A program made the position numbers and the translations under genes. A model generated the notes under the pieces. That model did not search any database. It was not told where the DNA came from and worked only from the letters and a program-made list of their open reading frames with translations. This document shows, piece by piece, positions 1 to 8,790 of a stretch of DNA of 64,000 nucleotides (within the stretch, counting starts at the first letter, position 1; every line of letters begins with the position of its first letter). Source of the DNA: Microbulbifer sp. GL-2 (GTDB lineage: Bacteria; Pseudomonadota; Gammaproteobacteria; Pseudomonadales; Cellvibrionaceae); assembly GCF_007183175.1 (NCBI RefSeq), contig NZ_AP019807.1, positions 310,001-374,000 of the forward strand, written 5' to 3'.

Positions 1-1
1 C

Positions 2-2164
2 GACGGCTCCGGCCACTTGGTAGTCGCCACTACCCGCCCGGAAACCATGCTCGGCGATACCGCCGTAGCCGTACACCCGGAAGACGAGCGCTACCAGCAC
101 CTGATTGGCAAGACCATCAAGTTGCCCCTGGCAGACCGTGAAATTCCGATTATTGCCGACGAATACGTCGACCGTGAATTCGGCACCGGCTGTGTGAAAA
201 TCACCCCGGCCCACGACTTCAACGACTACGAAATGGGCCAGCGACACAATCTTGAGATGATTAACATCCTCGATGCCGACGCCCACTTGAACGACGCAGT
301 GCCGGAAAAATACCGGGGCATGGAGCGCTTTGCCGCGCGTTCACAGGTGGTCGATGACCTGGACGCCCTCGGCCTGCTGGAAAAAGTAGAGCCCCACACC
401 CTGAAGGTACCTCACGGAGACCGCTCCGGCGCCGTGATCGAGCCCTGGCTCACCGATCAATGGTACGTAAAAACCCAGCCCCTGGCCGATGAAGCCATCG
501 CCGCCGTTGAAGATGGCAGTGTTAATTTCGTACCGAAAAACTACGAAAACATGTACTTCTCCTGGATGCGCGATATCCAGGACTGGTGTATTTCCCGCCA
601 GCTGTGGTGGGGCCACCGCATCCCCGCCTGGTACGATAGCGAAGGCAAAGTCTACGTTGGCCGCAGCGAAGAGGAAGTACGCGAGAAGCACAACCTGGGC
701 GCCGACATCAGCCTGCGCCAGGACGACGACGTACTCGACACCTGGTTCTCCTCCGGCCTGTGGACCTTCGGCACCCTGGGCTGGCCAGAAGATACCGAAG
801 AACTGAAAGCCTTCCACCCCAGCTCAGTACTGGTCACCGGCTTCGATATTATTTTCTTCTGGGTCGCGCGCATGATGATGCTGACCCTCTACTTCAAGAA
901 GGAAGTGCCCTTTAGCACCGTATATGTCCACGGCCTGGTGCGCGACAACCACGGCCAGAAGATGTCCAAATCCAAGGGCAACGTGATCGACCCCATCGAT
1001 TTGATCGACGGTATCGACCTGGAGACCCTGGTAGAGAAGCGCACCTCTGGTCTGATGCAACCGCACCTGCGCGAGAAGATCGAAAAGCAAACCCGCAAGG
1101 ACTTCCCCGAAGGTTTCTCTGCTTTTGGTACCGATGCCCTGCGCTACACCTATTACTCACTGGCTTCCACCGGCCGCGACATCAAGTTTGATGTGGGCCG
1201 TATCGAAGGCTTCCGCAATTTCTGTAACAAGATCTGGAACGCCTCCCGCTACGTTCTGCAAAACTGTGAAGAACACGATTGTGGACAAGATGGCAGCACG
1301 GATTTTGAACTGACCATCGCCGACCGCTGGATTATTTCCCAACTGCAGCGCACCGAAATCACCGTGCGCGAAGCCATGGACACCTACCGCTTCGACCTCG
1401 CCTCCCAGGCACTGTACGACTTTATCTGGAGTGAGTACTGCAGCTGGTACCTGGAACTGTCCAAGCCGGTACTATGGGACGACAACGCCTCCGACGCAGT
1501 GAAGAAAGGCACCCGCCGCACCCTGATCCGCGTACTGGAAACCATTTTGCGTCTGGCTCACCCACTGATGCCGTTTATCACTGAAGAAATCTGGCAGCGT
1601 GTAAAAACCCTCGCCGGTTCCAACGGTGACACCATTATGCTGCAGCAGTACCCGGAAGCAGATAACAGCAAGATCGACGAAGAAGCGGAAGCGGCCGTTG
1701 CCTGGTTGAAGCAGGTTATTGAAGGCGTGCGTAATATTCGCGGTGAAATGAATATTTCCCCAGCGAAGAAAATCCCACTGATCCTGCGCGGCGGTTCCAG
1801 CCGAGACAAAGAACTGCTGGAGCAAGCCCGCAGCCTGCTGATCAAACTAGCCAGCCTCGAAGAAATCACCTGGCTGGAAAGTGGAGAAGCTGCACCAGCC
1901 TCCGCCACCGCCCTGGTAGGCGATATGGAATTGCTGGTACCCATGGCTGGCCTGATCGACGTTAAAGCCGAGAGTGCCCGTCTACAAAAGGAGATTGATA
2001 AACTTTCCAAAGAACTCGCACGAGTTGAAGGCAAGCTCAACAATCCCAAGTTTGTGGACAAAGCCCCCGAAGCCGTTGTTGCCAAGGAGAAGGACAAACT
2101 CGCGGAAATGAAAGGGGCCCAAGAGCGCCTGCAACAGCAACTTGAGGAAATCAGCAACCTTTAA
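2..2164 (+). CDS. valS: Valine--tRNA ligase, 3' part
   Basis: Class I aminoacyl-tRNA synthetase that charges tRNA-Val. The reading frame is open from the window edge (first full codon at base 2), so about 230 N-terminal residues including the HIGH motif are missing. Seen here: the editing-domain segment (start of the visible protein), the DWCISRQLWWGHRIPAW block, the KMSKS motif at visible residues 320-324 (bases 959-973), the anticodon-binding domain and the C-terminal coiled-coil arm rich in Lys/Glu. It ends with TAA and is followed by a strong terminator. A second, diverged and rearranged fragment of a valS 3' end lies at 41632-42005, beyond the cassette array. Confidence 0.97.
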   Translation, partial: DGSGHLVVATTRPETMLGDTAVAVHPEDERYQHLIGKTIKLPLADREIPIIADEYVDREFGTGCVKITPAHDFNDYEMGQRHNLEMINILDADAHLNDAVPEKYRGMERFAARSQVVDDLDALGLLEKVEPHTLKVPHGDRSGAVIEPWLTDQWYVKTQPLADEAIAAVEDGSVNFVPKNYENMYFSWMRDIQDWCISRQLWWGHRIPAWYDSEGKVYVGRSEEEVREKHNLGADISLRQDDDVLDTWFSSGLWTFGTLGWPEDTEELKAFHPSSVLVTGFDIIFFWVARMMMLTLYFKKEVPFSTVYVHGLVRDNHGQKMSKSKGNVIDPIDLIDGIDLETLVEKRTSGLMQPHLREKIEKQTRKDFPEGFSAFGTDALRYTYYSLASTGRDIKFDVGRIEGFRNFCNKIWNASRYVLQNCEEHDCGQDGSTDFELTIADRWIISQLQRTEITVREAMDTYRFDLASQALYDFIWSEYCSWYLELSKPVLWDDNASDAVKKGTRRTLIRVLETILRLAHPLMPFITEEIWQRVKTLAGSNGDTIMLQQYPEADNSKIDEEAEAAVAWLKQVIEGVRNIRGEMNISPAKKIPLILRGGSSRDKELLEQARSLLIKLASLEEITWLESGEAAPASATALVGDMELLVPMAGLIDVKAESARLQKEIDKLSKELARVEGKLNNPKFVDKAPEAVVAKEKDKLAEMKGAQERLQQQLEEISNL

Positions 2165-2208
2165 TAGTTCTGGTAATCTGCTCCGATAAAGAGTGGATCT
2201 GATTTAAA

Positions 2209-2237
2209 ATAGGGGGCTCTGCCCCCTTTTCTTTTTT
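2209..2237 (+). terminator. Rho-independent terminator of valS
   Basis: A GC-rich hairpin, AGGGGGC-TCT-GCCCCCT, followed by a T-rich run, 45 bases after the valS stop. A weaker relative of this hairpin follows the valS remnant near 42056. Confidence 0.85.
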
Positions 2238-2576
2238 TTGATATAAATCAAGCAACCCCTTCTTGCCCTAGTGCCTTTCGATTTTCTATCAACTCTAGAA
2301 CCCGAGTATGTGCTCAATGTATCTGCACCGCTTATGGGTTTGTCAGCTCTAAAATCAGCTTTACCGAAGTGGTATACGACCTACAGCGCGGTGAAACGCT
2401 TCAGGAACCGCTCAATTTTGCAACCCTCCTAAGTAACTAATAAGAAATCAACATGATTTCCGATCGGTTTGGCTGATATTTTATAAAAGATCCTGATTGA
2501 TTGAATACAGGTTGGTAATCATGATAATAGTCGTCAGAATGATTACTATATAAATGTTATTCACACGAGGCGAGAA
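2238..2576. other. Left flank of the cassette array, no intact gene
   Basis: There is no convincing gene here. A short + strand open stretch around 2336-2442, ending LNFATLLSN-stop, looks like the tail of a lost gene, but its family cannot be named. No integrase gene or recognisable attI site is present. The end of the segment carries the GAGGCGAG ribosome binding site for the first cassette gene. Confidence 0.4.
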
Positions 2577-2939
2577 ATGGATAGCAAGATTGCCGGGGCT
2601 ATAGGCCTACTAGCGCCAGCTACATTAGTGGGCATGTGGGTTATTTATCTATTTTCGGTTCGCCCTGATTGCGCAGATTCAATTCAGTTGGCAATGGATT
2701 CTGCGAAGTACGCATTAACTCCAAGTGAGTCTGGAACTTGGCTCTTTATATACACACTTACCTCAATAACTGTCGGCCTAGTAACAAGCTTTATTCTATT
2801 CTTTAGTGCAAATAAGCAAGTTGCCATGTATATCACGGCAGCACATAGTATTGCTGCATTATTCTTGTATACATGGTCGCTAGTACTCGTAATAGCATTG
2901 CCACTGTTCTTTTTCGACAAGGTGCGCAAAAATACATAA
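2577..2939 (+). CDS. Small membrane protein, first cassette
   Basis: A 120-residue protein with three to four hydrophobic stretches (about residues 7-27, 56-76, 83-100 and 97-113), so an inner-membrane protein; no family recognised. A GAGGCGAG ribosome binding site stands four bases before the ATG. Its TAA stop is the first three bases of an attC site (TAACAAAG), the usual layout of a cassette gene. Confidence 0.7.
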   Translation: MDSKIAGAIGLLAPATLVGMWVIYLFSVRPDCADSIQLAMDSAKYALTPSESGTWLFIYTLTSITVGLVTSFILFFSANKQVAMYITAAHSIAALFLYTWSLVLVIALPLFFFDKVRKNT

Positions 2940-3033
2940 CAAAGCCAAGTACTATCGCCAGCAAAGCTGGCTGGCTAGACCTACATTCCACAGTTTTGCT
3001 GCTCCATTTCAGCCCGTGTTTGCGGCGTTATAA
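2936..3033 (+). repeat. attC recombination site, intact
   Basis: Begins ATAACAAAGCC and ends GCGGCGTTATA, about 97 bases, with inverted pairs between (AGCAAAGCTGG / CAGTTTTGCTG region). It resembles the VCR type of attC. This site has no intron copy and shows the TAACAA left end that is split elsewhere in the array. Confidence 0.75.
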
Positions 3034-3039
3034 ATCCAT

Positions 3040-3294
3040 ATGATCAAAGAAAAATTAAAACATAGTTGTAGGCAAAATCAGTACGAAGATGCTGAAATTT
3101 TCTATCAAAAAATTAATCGGGTGGAGTGGGGTTGGGTTCTTTCGCAGTGGCAATCTGCAACTGAATTTGATATTGAGGATGGTTATGAAGGGGAAGTTGG
3201 CTCACAGATGTGCTCTCATCACCTCCTTATAAGATACTGCCCATTTTGTGGTGAAGATCTTGAAAATAAGAGAGAGGTACATGATAGCTTATAA
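3040..3294 (+). CDS. Small protein with C-terminal Cys pair
   Basis: An 84-residue hypothetical cassette product. The C-terminal part has MCSHH and YCPFCGEDL, giving a Cys-His-His and CxxC arrangement that could bind zinc; no family recognised. It starts seven bases after an attC, and its TAA stop overlaps the next attC (TAACAAGC). Confidence 0.65.
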   Translation: MIKEKLKHSCRQNQYEDAEIFYQKINRVEWGWVLSQWQSATEFDIEDGYEGEVGSQMCSHHLLIRYCPFCGEDLENKREVHDSL

Positions 3295-3376
3295 CAAGCT
3301 AATAAACTTCACGCGCGAAAGACACGCGTCGGGCAGCTTACGATACGCTCCATCTGCCAGTTATTAGAACGTTAAC
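3291..3376 (+). repeat. attC recombination site, intact
   Basis: Left end ATAACAAGCTAA and right end AGAACGTTAAC, with an internal palindromic stretch (ACGCGCGAAAGACACGCGT). No intron copy is inserted. This is the last site before csrA, which is on the opposite strand. Confidence 0.7.
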
Positions 3377-3436
3377 CCTATCACCCAGCGGACTGAACAC
3401 GCCAACGCGCGCCCTTACTTAGGGCGCCCCGTAATC

Positions 3437-3625
3437 TCAACCACCTCCATCCCCCAGCACCCTCTCCTTTTGGACACGCCTATAGATTTCCTCACGGTGA
3501 ACCGGTAGTGATTTGGGGGCACGTATGCCTATCTTTACCTGATTACCCTTAACTTCCAATACCGTAATTGAAACGTTCGCTCCAATCCGCAAGTTTTCAC
3601 CCGTCCGGCGCTTTAAGATCAACAT
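3437..3625 (-). CDS. csrA: Carbon storage regulator CsrA/RsmA
   Basis: RNA-binding translational regulator that binds GGA motifs in mRNA leaders. The 62-residue protein shows the full CsrA pattern: MLILKRRTGENLRIG at the start, ITVLEVKGNQVKIGIRAP in the middle, and VHREEIYRRVQ at the end with the conserved Arg. The ribosome binding site (AGGAAGC on the - strand, 3629-3636) is well placed. It is oriented against all cassette genes and lies between two attC sites. It could be a reverse-oriented cassette or an array-borne paralogue of the housekeeping csrA; the sequence alone cannot decide. Confidence 0.93.
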   Translation of the reverse strand: MLILKRRTGENLRIGANVSITVLEVKGNQVKIGIRAPKSLPVHREEIYRRVQKERVLGDGGG

Positions 3626-4464
3626 AATTGCTTCCTATGAATACTCAAACCATACGTAGACCTCCCTTAATGGAAGGATTTGAAAGTAACTGTTAAGGAA
3701 GTATCAGGTGGGGCGCGAGAACGGTAGGCATAGAGGTAGAAAAGGCAGACGCAACGCTTCCAGAGCCAAGGGACACGCCCCAAACTACTGAATGAACTCC
3801 ACTTTATTGAAGACGAGCGGGTTTCTAGCGTATGATCCATATAGCCATTTTGATAGTTAGAGTATCAATTTGGTTAGCTGGCCCCTGGTGTTAGCGCACC
3901 TTGGGTCAGCGCCTTTTACTTACTTTTACGTCACGCTACCGTACTCCTTTGAGGGAATGGTTCTTTTAGAAAATTCTTGGGCACTTTGAATCTCTTTGGT
4001 CATCGGCCTTTAGAAGGCTGCTCAATGACGATCCAAATATCGATAAATATCCACCGATTCTACGCAGCTTTGACACTAAAACAAACTGAATAAAATCCAA
4101 TAAGATTATTTCTGTGCCTATATTTTTGGTGGTTCACGCTTTGAAACATTCAGTTGCGTATAAAAATGGCCGTTAAGGTTAGCACTCTTCCCCGTAACTC
4201 ACTTTGAAATCCTGAAACAATAGATCATCCACAGCGGCTTCATTTTGCTGCCTTTCTATACACATTGTTATTTTCTTCCGCTGCCAACATCGAAAATCAA
4301 GAGCAACCGCAATATATCTACTAAAGTAATTCTACTCCTGTGCAGGCTAACATATTGATTTATATGTTTTTTTTGACTAGAGGTGTTTTCTCGTCTTGGG
4401 ATATGGTGACTAGTGATATAATGCGGCTGCTTTTGAATACACTGTTATATTTCAAGGTGAGTTT
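3626..4464. other. 838-base region without a gene
   Basis: No ORF with coding character on either strand. The left end holds the csrA leader; the right end holds the promoter of the next gene. No attC-like right end is visible before the gene at 4465, so this cassette boundary is degenerate. Confidence 0.5.
4412..4422 (+). promoter_or_regulatory. Putative extended -10 promoter
   Basis: TGATATAAT (4414-4422) is a perfect -10 hexamer with the TG extension, 42 bases before the ATG at 4465. There is no good -35 at 17 bases, as expected for an extended -10. It could drive this cassette and those downstream. Confidence 0.5.
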
Positions 4465-4887
4465 ATGGATCTAAAGGAATTTGTTTCGGAAACGCTAGTT
4501 TCTATAGTCAATGGTATCAAAGATGCTCAGGAAAAAACTAAGAATTTAGGTGCGTCGGTTAACCCTGGTGGTCTCATGAGAAAAAGTGAAGCTGTAAACA
4601 ATAACTCTACCTGGGATAATCGTAACAATAATTTTTCCCAGCTTGTAGCATTTGATATTGCAATCACCGCTGAAGATTCTGCGAAGGGTGGGGCAAAAGT
4701 TAAGGTACTGTCTGGAATTCTTGGTGGTGATATAGGTGGTGAAAAAGGCTCAAAAAACGTCCTTGCTAGCCGCGTCCAATTCGCAGTTCCAGTACTATTC
4801 CCTTCAGAGGATATTGAAGACCCAGCAGCAAGAACTGCAAAAAAATATGAGCCTAAAATTCCTAACGCTATAAAACCTATCAAATAA
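4465..4887 (+). CDS. Trypco2-like small protein
   Basis: A 140-residue protein. The N-terminus (LKEFVSETLVSIVNGIKDAQ) followed by a short NPGG segment, a VAFDIAITAED strand and a terminal SRVQFAVPVLFP strand matches my memory of trypco2-type domains. These accompany trypsin-like proteases in bacterial conflict systems. No protease gene is adjacent. The start codon follows GGTGAG, and it has its own extended -10 promoter. The family call rests on pattern recognition. Confidence 0.6.
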   Translation: MDLKEFVSETLVSIVNGIKDAQEKTKNLGASVNPGGLMRKSEAVNNNSTWDNRNNNFSQLVAFDIAITAEDSAKGGAKVKVLSGILGGDIGGEKGSKNVLASRVQFAVPVLFPSEDIEDPAARTAKKYEPKIPNAIKPIK

Positions 4888-4890
4888 AAT

Positions 4891-4986
4891 ATAACAGGTT
4901 GTTCAAATTCATTCGGACGCAAAGGTGCGCCATTCACCGGACAGTCTACACTACGTTTCGACTGCCGTTTAGCAAAGCGTTAAATT
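4891..4986 (+). repeat. attC recombination site, intact
   Basis: Left end ATAACAGGTTG and right end AAAGCGTTAAAT, with inverted segments between (TCATTCGGACG... / GGTGCGCC). About 96 bases, no intron. Confidence 0.7.
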
Positions 4987-5001
4987 TATCAAGGATATAA
5001 G

Positions 5002-6174
5002 GTGTTCCAATTAGAGAAGTCTTCATTGTTTTTTGAAGGGATGGCAAAAGAGCATCCTGATTTAGTTCAAAATATCGAAATAGTACATGAAAACAAGCTG
5101 GTATTAGATGAGTCATATCATACGCCTAAATACTTTATTTTGAATTTGAATAACTCATTGAGATCATTGCTTTTCTTTATCGAAAATTCAATCAAGAACT
5201 CTCCAGACTGGCTGAGAGAATCTGTAAAGACCTTTAGAGAACAAAACCAAAGAGAATATGAAATTCTAAAAAGGTTACGTGATGTGAGTGCTCATCAGGC
5301 ACTAGTGTTTCCTGCTGAGTCGATAATAACTTGTCTTTATAGGATTAGATCAAGCCAAGAGTATGTTGCAAAGATTGGCACGGGGGATTTACAGCGGCCA
5401 GGAGACTATTCATGGGATTTGGCGATGAAAGATACAGATGAGGTTTTCCATGATCTTCTGGTGTTTCATAGCATGGCGTTTATGGATTTAGAACACTGTG
5501 CGTTGAACGAATGCCTAGGAATAACAAGGAAATGGTTCTTTCATGTTAAGTTCTCTAACAAAGCGAACTCATATGATGAAGTCGTAGATATATATGAACT
5601 TCTTTGTCAATTCTCAATGCAGATATTGGACTCAGTATGCTTGGCTTATGCGGAGAAAAAAAGCATTCAATTTAATATGACTTTTTATAACCCAATGAAA
5701 GAGTTTAATTGTGTAAACACGTTACTAGAAATTGATCTTTATCCGTCGCTTTTCTCTGAATGGTGGAAAGAGGAAATTTCGCCATTAAATTATGGTGTGA
5801 GACTAAAGAAATACGCAGGCGAATCCATAAAGGCATATGATGACATTCACTATGAATGCTATAAGAACCTTTGTGATAGTAAAGAATCATATAAGAAACT
5901 TCTAACAAAGTATCGTGACTTACCAATTGAGGAGTATTTAAGCAAAGAGAATCTCAATGAATTTCACTCTTTCATTTACTTCAATCATTGGCATTTCAAG
6001 AGCTCATTTAAAGGTGGCTTAATGAAGTATCCTGTTAAGCCTTCAGAAATAATGCATTTGCAACGACTTGGAAAGATATTTCTTAGTGAGCATAGAAAAG
6101 AAAAGCTGTGTACCATTGCTTCAACCGGCAGAGACTTAAAGAAACAGCTAGGTGTCATTTGTGAAAAAATTTAA
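5002..6174 (+). CDS. Hypothetical protein with HEPN-like RX4H motif
   Basis: A 390-residue mainly helical protein of unknown family. The GTG start is chosen because AAGGA sits at a good distance and the frame begins right after the attC. Residues 93-98 read RDVSAH, an R-x4-H arrangement like the active site of HEPN ribonucleases, inside a helical region; that link is inference. No signal peptide or membrane segment is seen. The TAA stop (6172-6174) is the TAA of the attC that intron copy 1 splits, so the gene ends flush with the intron. Confidence 0.6.
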   Translation: MFQLEKSSLFFEGMAKEHPDLVQNIEIVHENKLVLDESYHTPKYFILNLNNSLRSLLFFIENSIKNSPDWLRESVKTFREQNQREYEILKRLRDVSAHQALVFPAESIITCLYRIRSSQEYVAKIGTGDLQRPGDYSWDLAMKDTDEVFHDLLVFHSMAFMDLEHCALNECLGITRKWFFHVKFSNKANSYDEVVDIYELLCQFSMQILDSVCLAYAEKKSIQFNMTFYNPMKEFNCVNTLLEIDLYPSLFSEWWKEEISPLNYGVRLKKYAGESIKAYDDIHYECYKNLCDSKESYKKLLTKYRDLPIEEYLSKENLNEFHSFIYFNHWHFKSSFKGGLMKYPVKPSEIMHLQRLGKIFLSEHRKEKLCTIASTGRDLKKQLGVICEKI

Positions 6175-6881
6175 ATCGGGTAGCTGGTAGTTTCTAGCTA
6201 CAGACCCCCACACCACCCATCGTACGGGTCCGCAATGGTCGGCCCCCTATCCGTAATGAATCTCTACTTAGCGATAGTGTCGAGCAGCACTTCACTTAAG
6301 TTGAGTGTCAAGGTAATGCGCCACCTCAACTTTATCCAACTGGAAACATATCGGGTAGGCTAATCTTGCCTTATAACCCATGGATTCAGGTCCAGGCCTT
6401 CTCTCTACCCAAAGTATTAATCTTGGCATTTGGCTACTATGCTGTCGGCTGACTTATATTTAATCACCGTGGTCATTACTGATCGAGGTGCTGCTGTTTT
6501 CCACCACTATTATCTAACCCGCGATGGTGGCTAGCAGGTTGGGCCTACTTATGAATCAGCGGCCACGCTGGCAGCTTCACAGCAGCAAACTAAACAGATT
6601 TCCCCAGATAAGAACATGAACTTTCACTACGTAACTGCATCATCTACCCTACCCATTAGATCACATGGCTTCGGTGTCCTTAGCCACCTCGTCTCCAGGC
6701 TAAGTCTTATATGATGCTTCTGTTCGTCAGCTCATAGTTTTTCTAGTGGCTTCCTCCCCACAAGACCTCACAATGTTGCAGTTGCCATTCGCCAGTAGTT
6801 AGCATTTAATGGAACCCATTAAATGGTGATCTTCCTGCAGGGGACTTTCACCCCATTAGTTCACGTCCATGCTGGGCGTAC
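6175..6881 (-). mobile_element. ORF-less group II intron, copy 1 (full length)
   Basis: Reference long form, 707 bases. Read on the - strand it starts GTACGCCCAGC, carries GGGTGAAAGTCCCC, then the GAAGTCAGC/GCATAGTAG stretch typical of the start of intron-encoded proteins, and ends with domain-V-like and domain-VI-like hairpins and CTACCCGAT. The domain-V-like hairpin (+ strand about 6211-6246) has a lower stem, a two-base CG bulge and a four-base-pair upper stem. The A at -7 fits a branch point. No RT ORF. The exon junction is TAA|CAAG; the rest of the split attC is 6882-6952 (ends GCATTAGG) and holds a GTCAAAACC/GGTTTTGAC hairpin. Confidence 0.85.
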
Positions 6882-6971
6882 CAAGCAAAGGCAGCCGACG
6901 TCAAAACCTCAGCTTCATTCTGGTTTTGACGCAGGTGCTTTTAGCATTAGGAACCATTGGGAAAACGTACA

Positions 6972-8618
6972 ATGAAGTATATTTCACAAAAATACGAAGG
7001 ATTTGAGTTTGAATTCTCAGCTGTAAACGTCTTTCTTGGCGCAAATGGTGCTGGGAAATCAACATTTCTCAATGAAATTCGGCAACATTTTATAAATCAA
7101 GGTCAGAACAATCTCGTGTACGTTGAGGGTGGCCGAACAATAAAGATTAACGACACTCTCCAACTAAGCCGGCAGAACTTCCAGCAGTATGACCGACTCA
7201 ATCAAGCTAAAACTCAACACGAGAATAAGAGAAAATCATCCTTAGCTGATAGAGTTTTTGATGCGTTAATAGTGCTGGACAAACAAGGGCAAGAAGAAAA
7301 AACTAGACACTCAGATGCTGTTGAAGAATGGATTGAATCAGGCTCAATCGGGGACTGCCCAACCAGGAGCCAGCCACCATTAGATAAGATGTTTGAAATG
7401 TTCAATGAAATATTCCCGCTTATTGAACTTACATTTAATACTGAGGAAAGAAGATTAATTGCCAACAAAAATGGAGTTGAATATAGCCCGTCTCAATTTT
7501 CTGATGGCGAAAAACAAGTATTTTCAATTCTGGCTGATTTTATTGGGCTTAATGAAGATCATGAAATAATTATTGTCGATGAGCCTGAGTTGAATTTGCA
7601 CCCTGAATTAGCGGAAAGAATTTGGACTCTGATAGAGAATGAATATCCTGAAAAAATATTCATTTACGCATCTCATAGTATCAATTTTGCACTAAGAGAG
7701 AATGTTAATGCTGTATATGTTTTAAGTGATGATGCCGATAAAATTACGCGCGTTGATAGTTTTGAAGATCTAGAAAGAGTAGAGCTTTCAGCTTTCTTAG
7801 GGGGGCTGCCTGGAATTCTTTCGACTAATAAAGTTATAGTTACGGAAGGCCACGATAAATCATACGATTCAATTTTCTATAGGTGGTTAACCGAAGATAA
7901 CTCAATTGAAATTTATCCTGGTGGAGGGTGTACAGACGTAATCGACATTGTCGGAAAGTCAGGGCTGTGGTCAAAAATTTCAACAAAAATATCGCTTGTA
8001 GGCATAATAGACTCAGATTATCGTTCACCAGAATATTTGTCTAACCTTGAAAACCAAGGGATCATACCATTGCCTTTTCATGAGGCTGAGTCATTCCTTT
8101 GCATACCAGAGGTTATAGTTGCTATTGGCAATAGAATAGGTTCTCAAAAGAAAGAGTTGACTTCATCAGAAGTAGAAGATCATATTTTTTCTAATTTAGA
8201 ATCCTCGAAACTTAGCATAGCTGCTAAGAGGGTATTTTCTAAATCAAAAATAACTCTAGGTGTCAGCTTAACTAAAAAAGTCCTCGCAAAATCAGAAAGT
8301 ACAGGCCAGTTAATAGAGGAGTTAAAGGGGGCGGCCGAAGAAGAAGTTAAAAAAGCTATCGCAATATGCGATGTAGAAACATTGCAAAGCATGCTTACGG
8401 AAGAGATAACAAGAATTGACTCTACTATTAATGATAGAGATATCACTGCTGCGCTATTGTTGCTCCCAGGTAAAGAGCTCTTAAATAAGCTCGCACCAAA
8501 AGCAGGATGTCGAAATGGAGATGACCTTATGCGCTCATTAAAAAGAAATTTCAAGCCAAGTGAATTTGAAATTTTAAACCAATTACAGCAATCATTACTT
8601 GGTGCAATAGGCTCCTAA
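6972..8618 (+). CDS. AAA ATPase fused to DUF4435, defence-like (PARIS/OLD type)
   Basis: A 548-residue protein. The N-terminal ABC/SMC-like ATPase has Walker A GANGAGKST (residues 23-31), SDGEKQ signature (177-182), Walker B IIIVDEPE (199-206) and ASHS switch (233-236). From about residue 285 a DUF4435/Toprim-like half follows: TEGHDK (291-296), GIIDSDYRS (344-352), HEAESFLC (370-377). The same two modules form AriA and AriB of the PARIS anti-phage system, and OLD nucleases pair an ATPase with Toprim; here they are fused. The ATG at 6972 is preferred over the upstream TTG at 6957. The TAA stop touches the next intron copy. Confidence 0.8.
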   Translation: MKYISQKYEGFEFEFSAVNVFLGANGAGKSTFLNEIRQHFINQGQNNLVYVEGGRTIKINDTLQLSRQNFQQYDRLNQAKTQHENKRKSSLADRVFDALIVLDKQGQEEKTRHSDAVEEWIESGSIGDCPTRSQPPLDKMFEMFNEIFPLIELTFNTEERRLIANKNGVEYSPSQFSDGEKQVFSILADFIGLNEDHEIIIVDEPELNLHPELAERIWTLIENEYPEKIFIYASHSINFALRENVNAVYVLSDDADKITRVDSFEDLERVELSAFLGGLPGILSTNKVIVTEGHDKSYDSIFYRWLTEDNSIEIYPGGGCTDVIDIVGKSGLWSKISTKISLVGIIDSDYRSPEYLSNLENQGIIPLPFHEAESFLCIPEVIVAIGNRIGSQKKELTSSEVEDHIFSNLESSKLSIAAKRVFSKSKITLGVSLTKKVLAKSESTGQLIEELKGAAEEEVKKAIAICDVETLQSMLTEEITRIDSTINDRDITAALLLLPGKELLNKLAPKAGCRNGDDLMRSLKRNFKPSEFEILNQLQQSLLGAIGS

Positions 8619-8733
8619 ATCGGGTAGCCGGTAGTATCTAGCTACCGGACCCCATACCAACCTTCGTGCGAGTCCGCAATGGGCGACACCCTATCCGTAA
8701 TGAATATCTACCCAGCGATAGTGTCATGGCAGT
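8619..8733 (-). mobile_element. Group II intron remnant, copy 2 (3' end only)
   Basis: Only the domain V/VI end and about 60 further bases remain, with an internal 28-base loss after GTGTC. The sequence switches at about 8733 to unrelated DNA leading into the next gene. The exon to the left is the TAA stop of the ATPase gene. The 5' half and the attC right part are absent. Confidence 0.75.
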
Positions 8734-8790
8734 GGACTCTGGTTATTTGCCTACCCATTTGCGGTCTTTTTTGATAGGAGTTTTGAATTA

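Noticed and set aside
341..817. Long - strand ORFs under valS (341-817, 1472-1825, 1558-2157)
   Set aside because: Antisense shadows of the GC-rich valS frame without starts or recognisable motifs.
3626..4411. Hidden integrase gene or attI between csrA and the trypco2-like gene
   Set aside because: No open frame of useful length and no tyrosine recombinase motif on either strand.
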